Position numbers and translations under genes: made by a program
The notes under the pieces: generated by a model
What the model saw: the letters and a program-made list of their open reading frames with translations, nothing else
Told to the model about the DNA's origin: nothing
The model's database searches: none
Shown here: positions 1 to 8,212 of the stretch, piece after piece
Position numbering within the stretch: position 1 is the stretch's first letter
Layout: the number at the start of each line of letters is the position of its first letter
Source of the DNA: an uncultured Bacteroidales bacterium
GTDB taxonomy: Bacteria > Bacteroidota > Bacteroidia > Bacteroidales > UBA3824
DNA length: 12,979 bases
Reading direction: 5' to 3'
NCBI GenBank assembly: GCA_937877455.1
Contig: CALFIU010000071.1
Coordinates: 1 to 12,979, forward strand

Positions 1-785
1 TCCGCAAGGCGTTCCACCACGAAATGATTTCCTACACTCGCCGCAAAGACCGTGAGTTTGTCGAACTTGCCCGACCTCGCCTCTCGGCTCTTTTGTCGGG
101 CACACCTCGCCAAATCCTTTCGCTCATTCCCGATGCTGAAAACGGCTTGTTCAGCCGTTTCATCTTCTACTATATGAATGTGCGTTTGGAGTGGCTCAAT
201 GTCTTTGCCGAAAGCGAACAAACTCTCGACTACCATTTTGAACAATTGGGCAAACAGTTCTTCGAACTTTACCGAATCCTTCAAGCCTCGCAGCCTATCC
301 GCTTCGTTCTGTCTGCCGAGCAGCAGAATCAATTCAATTCCTTTTTCAGCCAAGTGCAAAAGGAATATTCCAACCTCTTTGGTCTCGACATTGTGGCATC
401 GGTCAGAAGATTAGGGCTGATAACATTTCGCATTGCAATGATACTCACTTCGCTTCGTATCATCGATGGCGGTCAGATTTCAAACCTCATCGTCTGCGAC
501 GATTCGGATTTTCAAACAGCCATCACGATGGCTCGTGTGCTTCTTCAGCACACCGCCAAAGTCTTCGGCTCTTTGCCCACCACAGAAAGCAATGCCTCAA
601 ATGGTCAGACTATTATTCGACAGACCTTTCTCGACAACCTACCGCCAGAGTTCGACCGCAAAACATATCTCACCATAGCCGAAAAACTAAAAATTCCACC
701 CAAGACCGCCGAGAAATACATCAGCCGTTTTTGCGTGGGCGGACAACTCCGTCACCTTGCTCACGACAGCTACGACAAGCCGTAA
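1..785 (+). CDS. DUF3987 domain protein, 3' part (5' end outside window)
   Basis: This is the C-terminal part of a DUF3987 protein, a family found in Bacteroidales integrative and mobilizable elements, often with a VirE-N/primase-like N-terminus and thought to take part in element replication or mobilization. The reading frame is open from base 3, before the first in-frame ATG at 24, so the gene enters from the left edge. The segment REFVELARPRLSALLSGTP followed by LIPDAENGLFSRF is the family's conserved core. The last 60 residues (EFDRKTYLTIAEKLKIPPKT) resemble the winged-helix-like tail that ends these proteins. The gene stops with TAA and is followed within 25 bases by a terminator hairpin, so it is not co-transcribed with the defence genes. 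Its base composition is less AT-rich than the operon that follows, which fits element backbone next to acquired cargo. Family call is confident; biochemical role is not established by the sequence. Confidence 0.85.
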   Translation, partial: RKAFHHEMISYTRRKDREFVELARPRLSALLSGTPRQILSLIPDAENGLFSRFIFYYMNVRLEWLNVFAESEQTLDYHFEQLGKQFFELYRILQASQPIRFVLSAEQQNQFNSFFSQVQKEYSNLFGLDIVASVRRLGLITFRIAMILTSLRIIDGGQISNLIVCDDSDFQTAITMARVLLQHTAKVFGSLPTTESNASNGQTIIRQTFLDNLPPEFDRKTYLTIAEKLKIPPKTAEKYISRFCVGGQLRHLAHDSYDKP

Positions 786-804
786 CATTGCCATCTGTTC
801 TTTT

Positions 805-840
805 CAAAAGCCCCTGAAATATGGAGCTTTTGCTTTTATT
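805..840 (+). terminator. Rho-independent-like terminator after DUF3987 gene
   Basis: CAAAAGC at 805-811 pairs with GCTTTTG at 826-832, and CC/GG pairs extend the stem inward past one mismatch. A T-rich tail (CTTTTATT) follows. It separates the DUF3987 gene from the downstream operon. Confidence 0.6.
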
Positions 841-896
841 CATTCGAAATATTGAAAATTAACAATAAACACACCTGTCATCTCAAAAAGATTTTG

Positions 897-904
897 TAAC
901 TTTG
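897..904 (+). promoter_or_regulatory. Bacteroidota-type -7 promoter element of the defence operon
   Basis: TAACTTTG is an exact match to the TAnnTTTG -7 consensus used by the primary sigma factor of Bacteroidetes, and it lies 43 bases before the regulator's ATG. No good -33 TTTG box is visible at the usual distance, so the promoter may be weak or activator-dependent, as is common for genes controlled by C proteins. A weak dyad, TTGT at 894-897 and ACAA at 906-909 around the element, could be an operator, but it is too short to be convincing. Confidence 0.6.
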
Positions 905-947
905 CACAAATATTTCAAGGCTATTTTTATCAAAACATTTACAAGCA

Positions 948-1244
948 ATGATGTTATCAGAGAAACTCAAAGAGCAACGAAAGAAATGCAATCTGCCACA
1001 ACGCAAGGTTGCCGCAGCTCTCGACATTGACACCGCTACCTATTGCAAAATAGAGAACGGCAACTATTCGCCAAAACGTGAGCAAGTAATTGAACTCGCC
1101 AGCATTCTCAACACCGACGAAAAAGAATTACTTACGCTTTGGCTTGCCGACCAAGTATACGGAATTGTTGAGTACGAACAAACAGCTAATGAAGTACTCC
1201 ATATAGTTGCTGAAAACATTGTTGAATATAATAAATCGAAATAA
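948..1244 (+). CDS. XRE-family regulator (controller-protein-like) of the restriction-modification cassette
   Basis: A 98-residue DNA-binding protein whose first 60 residues form a Cro/C1 (XRE) helix-turn-helix: LKEQRKKCNLPQRKVAAALD followed by the recognition-helix signature ATYCKIENGNYSP. The remaining 35 residues are an acidic helix that probably supports dimerisation. Small XRE proteins directly upstream of a methyltransferase and endonuclease usually act as controller (C) proteins that delay endonuclease expression until the host is methylated; position and size fit that role here. The ATG at 948 is followed by a second ATG at 951, and either could start translation. The methyltransferase begins two bases after this stop codon, so the genes are surely co-transcribed. 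XRE fold is certain; the C-protein role is inferred from context. Confidence 0.85.
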   Translation: MMLSEKLKEQRKKCNLPQRKVAAALDIDTATYCKIENGNYSPKREQVIELASILNTDEKELLTLWLADQVYGIVEYEQTANEVLHIVAENIVEYNKSK

Positions 1245-1246
1245 GC

Positions 1247-2155
1247 ATGAAGCCATTAATAAAATATCGTGGAGGCAAATCAAAAGAGATACCTCACATT
1301 GTTGCCCAGATTCCTCGTTTTAGTGGAAAATATATCGAACCTTTTTTCGGCGGAGGTGCATTGTACTTTCATTTGGAGCCACATAGAGCAATAATTAACG
1401 ACATCAATTCAAAACTTATTGATTTCTATCGTGGCGTTCAACAAAACTATCCAACTTTACGCCAAGAACTTGATGAGGTCGAGAGAATCTACCATTCAAA
1501 CAGAATGGCTTTTGAAGCATTGAAAGCACAAACGCCCAATGAAAGAGTTGAAGATAAAAATGAGGCATTATATTACTCAATGCGCGATATGTTTAACGGA
1601 TTATCAGATAAAAAGTATTCTGATGCTCTTTTGTATTTTTTCATTAACAAGACCGCATACTCTGGTATGATAAGATATAATGCTAAAGGTGAATTTAACG
1701 TCCCTTTTGGTAGATACCAAAATATCAATACTTCGCTTGTTACAAAAGCCCATAGCAATTTATTGTCAACGGCCGAAATATATAATTTTGACTATAGTGG
1801 CATTTTTGCAATGGCAAATGACGATGACTTTATTTTCCTTGACCCACCATACGATTGTGTATTTTCAGACTATGGCAATGAAGAATACAAAGATGGATTC
1901 AACGATGCATGCCATATAAAATTGGCACAAGATATCAGAAACTTAAACTGCCGTGTTCTCTTAGTTATTGGCAGAACGCCATTAACGGAGCGTTTATATG
2001 GTGATATGATAATAGACGAATATGCCAAAACATATGCTGTCAACATTAGAAACCGATTCAAATCATCGGCATCGCATATTCTTGTAGCTAATTACCAACC
2101 CATAAGAAGGAATATATTTCATGAAATAAATAACGAAAATTTAGTAGAAGTATAA
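1247..2155 (+). CDS. Dam-type (D12 class) DNA adenine N6-methyltransferase
   Basis: A 302-residue class-alpha adenine methyltransferase of the Dam/DpnM type, which transfers a methyl group from S-adenosylmethionine to N6 of adenine. The N-terminal KYRGGK (6-11) and YIEPFFGGG (29-37) form the AdoMet-binding motifs, with ND at 51-52 as the ribose contact. The catalytic motif IV is DPPY at 199-202. GEFNVPFGRY at 148-157 closely matches the target-recognition segment of GATC-specific Dam enzymes, so GATC is the likely target; this would protect the GGATC recognised by AlwI-type endonucleases on both strands. Length is normal. The stop codon TAA shares its final A with the ATG of the endonuclease, which indicates translational coupling. 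Specificity is inferred from motifs. Confidence 0.93.
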   Translation: MKPLIKYRGGKSKEIPHIVAQIPRFSGKYIEPFFGGGALYFHLEPHRAIINDINSKLIDFYRGVQQNYPTLRQELDEVERIYHSNRMAFEALKAQTPNERVEDKNEALYYSMRDMFNGLSDKKYSDALLYFFINKTAYSGMIRYNAKGEFNVPFGRYQNINTSLVTKAHSNLLSTAEIYNFDYSGIFAMANDDDFIFLDPPYDCVFSDYGNEEYKDGFNDACHIKLAQDIRNLNCRVLLVIGRTPLTERLYGDMIIDEYAKTYAVNIRNRFKSSASHILVANYQPIRRNIFHEINNENLVEV

Positions 2156-3837
2156 TGGCAAGAATAGATAGTAAAGTTGTTTTTGTAACGACATCGCCTC
2201 GTACACCCGCAAAGATGATTCCAGAAATAGACCTGCTTTATCAAAATTTTGCAGGTCAAAAATGGAATAATGACACTCAAATCGCTTTTATGGAACTTCT
2301 CAAAGATGAGAATTTCTTCAACGGAGAAGGAGCTAACGACCCTGCCTTTAGTGCGAGAGACCGGATTAACCGAGCCCCCAAAGCATTAGGCTTTGTCAAA
2401 CTATCTCCTGTTATTTCTCTAACGCCAGCTGGCGAAAAGTTGATTTCTGCAAAACGAAAAGAAGAAATCTTTTTGCGACAACTTCTTAAATTTCAAGTTC
2501 CATCACCATACCACAAACCGAGCAACAATGCCGCAGAATTTTGGGTAAAGCCGTATTTGGAACTGTTTAGACTTATTCGTCATTTTGGCTCGTTGAAATT
2601 TGATGAACTGATGATTTTTGGATTGCAATTGGTGGATTACAGACAGTTTGACACTGTTGTTGAAAAAATAGAACATTTCCGTATCGCAAAAACGGAAAAT
2701 CAAGGTAATTACAAGTCTTTCAAAGGTGAATGTTTGAAAAACGAACTTATGTCTATCTACCAGACAGAAATCAATGCAGGGAACACAAAGACAAGAGAAA
2801 GTCGGGATAGGTCAATAGATAAATTTCTGATAACCAAAGCTAATAATTTGCATGATTACGCTGATGCGTGTATCAGATATTTGCGTGCAACAGGCTTAGT
2901 GAACATTTCTCATGTTGGTCGTTCCTTATCAATAATTCCAGAAAAAGTTAGTGAGGTAGATTTCTTTTTAGCAAAAACAGACAGAGAACCATGTTTCATA
3001 AATGATGAAGTGCAATATTCCGCTTATTTAGGCAATGCAACTTTACCAATACTTCAAACCGATAATAAGGATGCAATTGTTGGAAAACTAAAAATTGAAT
3101 TTCCAACAATATCCTTCGATGAAACAGCATCAATTGAAGTTTTAAAAGATCTGCTTGATGATGCTACGCTTGAACGTAAAGAGCAAGTAATTGCCAATCA
3201 AATCGCAGAAGTAAAAGACTATAAGTTTTACGATGACATTCAAAATACATTTAAGCAAATTGAAGATAATTCGTTGTACGACCCGTCTCTTATGCTTGAA
3301 TGGAATGTTTGGCGTGCAATGACAATGCTTGACGGTGGAGAGGTTAAAGCGAACTTGAAATTTGACGACTTTGGTAATCCAATGTCAACAGCACAAGGAA
3401 ATATGGCAGACATTGTTTGCAATTATGGTGACTTTGGCCTTTCTGTTGAAGTGACAATGGCATCAGGGCAAAAGCAATACGAGATGGAAGGAGAACCTGT
3501 CGCTCGTCATCTTGCTAAGTTGAAGAGAGCCACAGAAAAGCCTTCATACTGCTTATTTGTTGCACCAACTATAAATGAGGCATGTGTTGCACATTTCTAT
3601 GCTTTGCATAAAATGAACATTTCATATTATGGAGGAAAATCAACCATTGTGCCATTACCATTGAACATTTTTTGTAAAATGGTAGAAGACTCTTATAAAG
3701 CATCGTACACACCTCAACCTAACCAAGTCAAACGTCTATTTGAGCGTTCCAATGAGTTAGTTGACACGTGTGAGAATGAACAAATTTGGTTTGAACAAAT
3801 AAAGCAAGAAGCATTAAATTGGTTATCAATAAAATAG
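2155..3837 (+). CDS. AlwI-family type II (IIS-like) restriction endonuclease
   Basis: A 560-residue endonuclease of the AlwI family, whose founding member recognises GGATC and cuts outside it; the family also relates to MlyI and the nicking enzyme BspD6I. The N-terminal TTSPRTPAKMIPEI and the RINRAPKALGFVKLSPVISLTPAGEK region (split winged-helix-like recognition modules, about residues 5-110) are typical. The catalytic PD-(D/E)XK-like core is in the C-terminal third: ADIV with D419, VEVTMASGQKQYEME with E432, then E445/E447 ahead of PVARH. This arrangement mirrors the acidic cluster of BspD6I/MlyI. The gene overlaps the methyltransferase by one base and ends seven bases before the protease gene. 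It is intact and full length. The recognition sequence is assumed from the family, not read from the sequence. Confidence 0.88.
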   Translation: MARIDSKVVFVTTSPRTPAKMIPEIDLLYQNFAGQKWNNDTQIAFMELLKDENFFNGEGANDPAFSARDRINRAPKALGFVKLSPVISLTPAGEKLISAKRKEEIFLRQLLKFQVPSPYHKPSNNAAEFWVKPYLELFRLIRHFGSLKFDELMIFGLQLVDYRQFDTVVEKIEHFRIAKTENQGNYKSFKGECLKNELMSIYQTEINAGNTKTRESRDRSIDKFLITKANNLHDYADACIRYLRATGLVNISHVGRSLSIIPEKVSEVDFFLAKTDREPCFINDEVQYSAYLGNATLPILQTDNKDAIVGKLKIEFPTISFDETASIEVLKDLLDDATLERKEQVIANQIAEVKDYKFYDDIQNTFKQIEDNSLYDPSLMLEWNVWRAMTMLDGGEVKANLKFDDFGNPMSTAQGNMADIVCNYGDFGLSVEVTMASGQKQYEMEGEPVARHLAKLKRATEKPSYCLFVAPTINEACVAHFYALHKMNISYYGGKSTIVPLPLNIFCKMVEDSYKASYTPQPNQVKRLFERSNELVDTCENEQIWFEQIKQEALNWLSIK

Positions 3838-3844
3838 AAATGCC

Positions 3845-4854
3845 ATGAATAATATAGCGACATCACTTCTTGACGTAATGAAAGATGGTCGAGAATTTGA
3901 AAGTTTGATAAGTTATCAATACAACAACTTGAACATAGTTGGGGAAATCCCAGAAGCATCAACGAGATAAAAGCTACTCGGAATAATCCCGTGTTATGCT
4001 ATATAGCAAATGTCGTCCACAATAATATCAACAATTCAATTGATGGAACAGATGATTTGCCATTTAATGAAATGGTTGCATCAGTTCCAAGTGAATGTAA
4101 AGAAGTGGATATTGTCCTTGTAACACCAGGCGGTTTGGCTAATCAAGTTAATAATTTCGTCAATGCTCTACGACCACGCTTTGATAAGGTTAATTTCATC
4201 GTGCTCAATATGGCTATGAGTGCAGGTACTATATTTATTATGTCTGGTGATGAAATTGTAATGTCCAAGCAGTCAAAGTTTGGACCGATAGACCCTCAAA
4301 TACCAAACCGAGAGGGGCGTTTCGTTCCTGCACAATCTATCTTGTTGGCATTGGAAGACATTAGAAAACGTGGAGAAGAGAAACTAAAGAATCATGAACA
4401 ACCTGTATGGACAGACATACAACTTCTAAAAAACATTGACCCTCGCGATATAGGATTGGCACAAAGCGCAAGCAATTATTCTATTGAAACAGTAAAAGAT
4501 TTCTTACTTAAATACAAGTTTAAGACATGGGAAAAACACACTTCTTCTAATCATCCTGTCACAAAAGAAGAAAAAGAAGAGAGAGCAAAACAAATCGCCA
4601 ATTTACTGTGTGACCACAGTGTTTGGAAAAATCATGGTCATGCAATTAACCGTGATGTTGCAAGAGACATTTGTAAACTCAAAATAACACATTCAGAAGA
4701 TGTTGATGGTCTTGATAGAGCAATGCGAAGAATGTGGGCAATGTTTTATTGGTTATTTGAGAACACGCAAATGGTGAAGATATTTGTTTCTGAAAATTAT
4801 TGCATAATAAGAAATGCACCAATTATGAACCCCTTAATCCCTGTAAAAAGATGA
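3845..4854 (+). CDS. SDH/SppA-like Clp-fold serine proteinase, with apparent frameshift near its 5' end
   Basis: The frame open from 3901 to 4854 encodes a Clp-fold protease of the serine dehydrogenase proteinase (SDH_sah) type, related to SppA and ClpP. Visible signatures are VLVTPGG (oxyanion region, near 4114-4134), NMAMSAGT with the predicted nucleophile serine at codon 4219-4221, and FGPIDPQIP at 4279-4305. No membrane segment is seen in the part present. The frame has no ATG at its 5' end; a GTG at 3991 is possible but would cut conserved sequence such as INEIKATRNNPVLCY. An ATG at 3845 starts MNNIATSLLDVMKDGREFES in another frame that stops at 3968-3970. A -1 shift around 3899-3906 joins the two as one natural protein. 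The gene is therefore a mutant, a sequencing error or a recoded gene. It overlaps the next gene by ATGA. Substrate is unknown. Confidence 0.75.
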
Positions 4855-5045
4855 AAACATTAGAAGAAGAATTAAAGGAGATTGGCTATTCAGAAGAGTT
4901 TGTTAAGGTAATTGCATCCACATCAGAAATGGATTGTCCAAATATTGATGTTGACATAGCCGAGTATCAGACTTTTGAGGATGTTATTATTAGCACAAAT
5001 AACGTTTCTGTAACAAATTGTAACACAAAAACAGATTTTTCCTGA
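4851..5045 (+). CDS. Small acidic protein of unknown function, coupled to the protease gene
   Basis: A 64-residue acidic protein beginning MKTLEEELKEIGYSEEF. Its ATG overlaps the protease stop codon (ATGA), the classic arrangement for translational coupling, which is the main reason to accept it as a gene and to choose this start. The first 25 residues look helical and charged; the rest is rich in Asp, Thr and Asn with no recognisable domain, signal peptide or membrane segment. I do not recognise the family. Position between a protease and a further small gene suggests a regulator, adaptor or inhibitor of a neighbour, but that is only inference. Confidence 0.55.
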   Translation: MKTLEEELKEIGYSEEFVKVIASTSEMDCPNIDVDIAEYQTFEDVIISTNNVSVTNCNTKTDFS

Positions 5046-5054
5046 TTTATTACT

Positions 5055-5240
5055 ATGTACACCATCGCCGTTAACATATACAAGAACAATCAGTTCAAGT
5101 GGCAAGAACAAGTCTTGCTTAATGCTTGGACTAAAACCGATGCCAAGCAAAAAGCCATACGGATACCCAACTCAACACGCTGGGCAATGGATTTAACCGT
5201 CAAGCCTGATTTACGCACAATTAAAAGATGTAGTAACTAA
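5055..5240 (+). CDS. Small basic protein of unknown function, directly upstream of Argonaute
   Basis: A 61-residue basic protein beginning MYTIAVNIYKNNQFKWQEQV, possibly a short beta-hairpin followed by a helix (AWTKTDAKQKAIRI). It starts nine bases after the previous gene and ends 11 bases before the Argonaute ATG, in the same direction, so it belongs to the same transcription unit. No known domain is recognised. The many Lys, Arg, Gln and Trp residues would suit nucleic-acid or protein binding, but nothing specific can be claimed. It could also be a chance reading frame bridging two genes; close packing on both sides argues for a real gene. Confidence 0.5.
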   Translation: MYTIAVNIYKNNQFKWQEQVLLNAWTKTDAKQKAIRIPNSTRWAMDLTVKPDLRTIKRCSN

Positions 5241-5251
5241 CCATTTTGCCT

Positions 5252-7492
5252 ATGAGTATTAGTGTTGTATCGAAGCCAAAGGAAAACCTCTTTCTCAATA
5301 CATTGAAGTTTGAGTTCCCTGCCGAGCCTGTAATGTTTTATTTCTCCGATACCGACTTGGCAGATGCACATTTCACATATCTCAAAAGCAGCACACTCTT
5401 TCCAGTTGGTATCAACAACATATTCCCCCATCTCAAAAACAACGACACCCTCTACACTTCGTTTACCAAGCAAGTAAACGGAGCAAAACCATTGGCGGTT
5501 GATTTCAACAATCCAGATAATTTCTTCCTTGTCAAACGCTACTATAACGAAAAAATTCAGCACTTCTTTGCAAAGCAAAATTTTCTTGCCGACACCACTT
5601 TCATCGGCGACACGCAAGTTTGGATAAAAGACAACAAGGCGAAAGACATTACCATTTTCGACCGTTTTACACTGAAAATAAACTTCAATCATTTCTTGCA
5701 AACACCGGAACTTGTGTTGTCTTACGACCGACAGGCAAAAGTGCTCAACAAGTCGGTTGCTCAATTCGTCAGCGACTACGACACCCAGTCCAACGCAATT
5801 TTTGACGAACCAGCCAATGCCGACAATCCGGCAAATCTTATAAACAAGGTCGTACAAATAAAGTACATTGATACGGAGAAGAAAAAACGTAGCATCAAAC
5901 TACGCCGATACGCAAAACTTTGCGAACTCTCCCAGAAAGGCGAGCAAATCAACTACAACAATGTTTTTCCCGTCATAAACAACCCCTTGGCGTATTTCCT
6001 CGACATATCCATTGACGATGGCAACACTAACTATTTTACCAAGAAAAACCGCTATACAAAGTACATTCCCAAAATCACATCGTTTCGCAATAGTTATTTG
6101 CTCAATGATGATTTCCGAAAGATTATCCCTATTGCTGATGATTTCACGCACATAGAGGCTGGCAAAGTCAAAAGCGAATCCAAACAACTTGTGTTTGGTC
6201 TCGACGAAGCAACAGGCAAACACAAAATCGACCTTATCCCTCAACGTGGTATCAATTCCGGTCCGTACAGTCAGCCTCGCCATTCAAACGTTCAGTTGTT
6301 TTTCATCGTTCCACAGATGCACCGCGACCAAGCCGAACCCCTGCTCAATATGCTTCGTGATGGTTATGGTCAGGGATGGGCTAAATTTGAGAACCTGCAA
6401 AAATATCTTGGCATACCATTTTCAACCGCAAAAGGTTTTAGTCTGGTTATTCAAAACACTCAAAATCCTTTGCCCGAAATCGAAAAAAAGTTGGAACAAC
6501 GCCGCGGTGTCATCAGTCAGAACCCCAACACAAAATACCTTGCCATTTACCTGTCGCCTGTCGGGAAAGACTGCAAAGACCATCGCCAACTCACGACTTA
6601 CTATCATGTAAAAGAATTGCTTTTGAAATGGGGTATTTCCTCGCAGTTTATCGATACAAAAAAGATGCTGCAAGCTCTTAATGCCGACAAACTGAAACAC
6701 AAAAGCAATTTTTCGTACTCACTGCAAAACATTGCCATTGCCATAAATGCGAAACTTGGCGGTACGCCTTGGCGAATTGCCGTGCCGCAACATCGTGAAC
6801 TCATTGTCGGTGTCGGGGCTTTCAAAAACATCGAAACCAACACTCAATACATCGGCTCTGCATTCTCTTTCGACAACACAGGAGCTTTTAATTCTTTCGA
6901 GTATTTTCAAAAAGACGAGTTGCACGAATTGGCAGGGGCTATCCAAGAGGCAATCATAAATTACAAAAATGTTATTCAGAATCCGCAACGCCTTATTATT
7001 CACTACTATAAGGACATGAGCGAAAATGAGGTTGAGGTTATCGAAGACGCTCTTTATAAACTTGATGTAGATATTCCCATTTTTGTTGTAACCATCAACA
7101 AAACGGAATCAGAAGACATTATTGTTTATGACGATGCTTTTGATGATAAAATGCCGTATAGCGGTCGTTTTGTCAATCTTGGAAACAACCAATATCTATT
7201 ATGCAATAATACACGTTACGAAGACAATATTCAGAGCAATATAGAGGGATTTCCATTCCCCGTCAAGCTCAAAATCAACTGCCCCACAGATTCGTTTCTT
7301 TTGAATCAGAACACGATTGTCGAATTGATTGAGCAAGTTTATCAGTTTAGCCGCATCTATTGGAAATCAGTCCGACAGCAGAATCTGCCCGTTACCATCA
7401 AATATCCCGAAATGGTTGCTCAAATCGCACCTTATTTCACAAACGGCTGTATTCCAAGCAACATCGGCAAAGACAATCTTTGGTTCTTATAG
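5252..7492 (+). CDS. Long prokaryotic Argonaute (pAgo), PIWI domain predicted catalytically inactive
   Basis: A 746-residue Argonaute, a guide-directed nucleic-acid-binding protein of prokaryotic immunity. The C-terminal half is diagnostic: the 338-352 segment PYSQPRHSNVQLFFI opens the MID/PIWI part. MID has a YYHVKELLLKWGISSQ segment (450-465) with Y450, K454 and Q465 at the positions that bind the guide 5' phosphate, and AKLGGTPW (500-507) follows. PIWI ends with the family's LWFL terminus. The N-terminal 330 residues would hold the N and PAZ-like regions, which I cannot delimit. The catalytic DEDX tetrad looks lost: the first Asp is Gly (VGVG, G522) and the HRDG-type motif reads HYYKD (584-588). 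It therefore probably binds but does not cut targets and needs a partner. ATG 5252 is preferred; TTG 5246 is an alternative. The gene ends the operon, 11 bases after the previous gene. Confidence 0.88.
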   Translation: MSISVVSKPKENLFLNTLKFEFPAEPVMFYFSDTDLADAHFTYLKSSTLFPVGINNIFPHLKNNDTLYTSFTKQVNGAKPLAVDFNNPDNFFLVKRYYNEKIQHFFAKQNFLADTTFIGDTQVWIKDNKAKDITIFDRFTLKINFNHFLQTPELVLSYDRQAKVLNKSVAQFVSDYDTQSNAIFDEPANADNPANLINKVVQIKYIDTEKKKRSIKLRRYAKLCELSQKGEQINYNNVFPVINNPLAYFLDISIDDGNTNYFTKKNRYTKYIPKITSFRNSYLLNDDFRKIIPIADDFTHIEAGKVKSESKQLVFGLDEATGKHKIDLIPQRGINSGPYSQPRHSNVQLFFIVPQMHRDQAEPLLNMLRDGYGQGWAKFENLQKYLGIPFSTAKGFSLVIQNTQNPLPEIEKKLEQRRGVISQNPNTKYLAIYLSPVGKDCKDHRQLTTYYHVKELLLKWGISSQFIDTKKMLQALNADKLKHKSNFSYSLQNIAIAINAKLGGTPWRIAVPQHRELIVGVGAFKNIETNTQYIGSAFSFDNTGAFNSFEYFQKDELHELAGAIQEAIINYKNVIQNPQRLIIHYYKDMSENEVEVIEDALYKLDVDIPIFVVTINKTESEDIIVYDDAFDDKMPYSGRFVNLGNNQYLLCNNTRYEDNIQSNIEGFPFPVKLKINCPTDSFLLNQNTIVELIEQVYQFSRIYWKSVRQQNLPVTIKYPEMVAQIAPYFTNGCIPSNIGKDNLWFL

Positions 7493-7564
7493 AAAACCTT
7501 CCCCCGCAAAAAACAGAGCAGGTAAAAAGGTATTCCTTCCTCGCTCACTTAGGCATAAAAAACA

Positions 7565-7645
7565 TGCTTGCAAGGGCTTCGGCAAGTGGCTTCAAAAAAT
7601 CTCCACACCTACGGGTAGTATTTTTTTTCGCCACCCTTGCAAGCA
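7565..7645. repeat. 12-bp perfect inverted repeat with 57-base spacer
   Basis: TGCTTGCAAGGG at 7565-7576 is the exact reverse complement of CCCTTGCAAGCA at 7634-7645. A GTGG/CCAC pair just inside can lengthen the stem. The spacer ends in a T-rich run. It lies about 75 bases after the Argonaute stop codon and could be a transcript-end structure, a recombination or transfer site, or a relic of a transposon end. Confidence 0.6.
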
Positions 7646-7769
7646 CCGCCATCACAGTCCGCTGTTGCGCTCCAACCCATTCCACTTCGCTTCATTAGGT
7701 GCTCACAGCGGGCGTGCTGTCTTGTTTTCTTCTGCCAAGCGTTCACTCAGTCGTCATCCGTGGCTACTT

Positions 7770-7833
7770 TTTGCCCCCTTAAACCCCAATAAGGTGTTCG
7801 CAACTCTCACAGAATATTTATAAAGGGGGCAAA
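7770..7833. repeat. 11-bp perfect inverted repeat with 42-base spacer
   Basis: TTTGCCCCCTT at 7770-7780 is the exact reverse complement of AAGGGGGCAAA at 7823-7833. The C-run/G-run arms would form a strong stem in RNA or single-stranded DNA. No gene lies inside it. Function unknown. Confidence 0.6.
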
Positions 7834-8186
7834 CCGCCGCTTATTGTTGTGCTCGCCTGCTGGTCGCTCGGGCTAATCGGGCTGTCATAGTTTTTGCAAT
7901 GTTCCGTTTCGTTTTTTTTGCCCACCCTTTTCAGCGGTCTTTGCCGTGTTCGCTATGCTTCGTTCTGGCTATTCGTTCCGCTACGCTTCACTTCACGACC
8001 ATTACTTCGCTTCGCTCACACCGCAAAATCATTATAAACCCAAGCAAGAGAGCCTCTTTCATTCCTCTGCATTCCGCTTCGTTCAGTTTCCTACGTCAAT
8101 TTCACTTCGCTACATTCCGTTTCATTACATCGGCTCACTTGCCCTGCCCACAAAAAAAAACTACACTTCACAGCAAAAAACTACGC

Positions 8187-8212
8187 CAGCCCTGCGTTTC
8201 CAACGTAGGCTG
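8187..8212. repeat. Imperfect hairpin
   Basis: CAGCC at 8187-8191 pairs with GGCTG at 8208-8212, and an inner CGTT/AACG stem closes around TCC, with a small internal loop. No T tail follows, so it is not a typical terminator. Confidence 0.35.

Noticed and set aside
786..947. RNA gene or riboswitch upstream of the operon
   Set aside because: Only a terminator hairpin and a promoter element are visible; no tRNA-like or conserved riboswitch structure is seen.
5237..5857. 206-codon minus-strand frame
   Set aside because: It is antisense to the conserved Argonaute N-terminal region and its translation (Val/Cys-rich) is typical of a shadow frame.
7329..7823. 164-codon frame running over the Argonaute 3' end
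   Set aside because: It starts inside the Argonaute gene in another frame and has no protein-like features.
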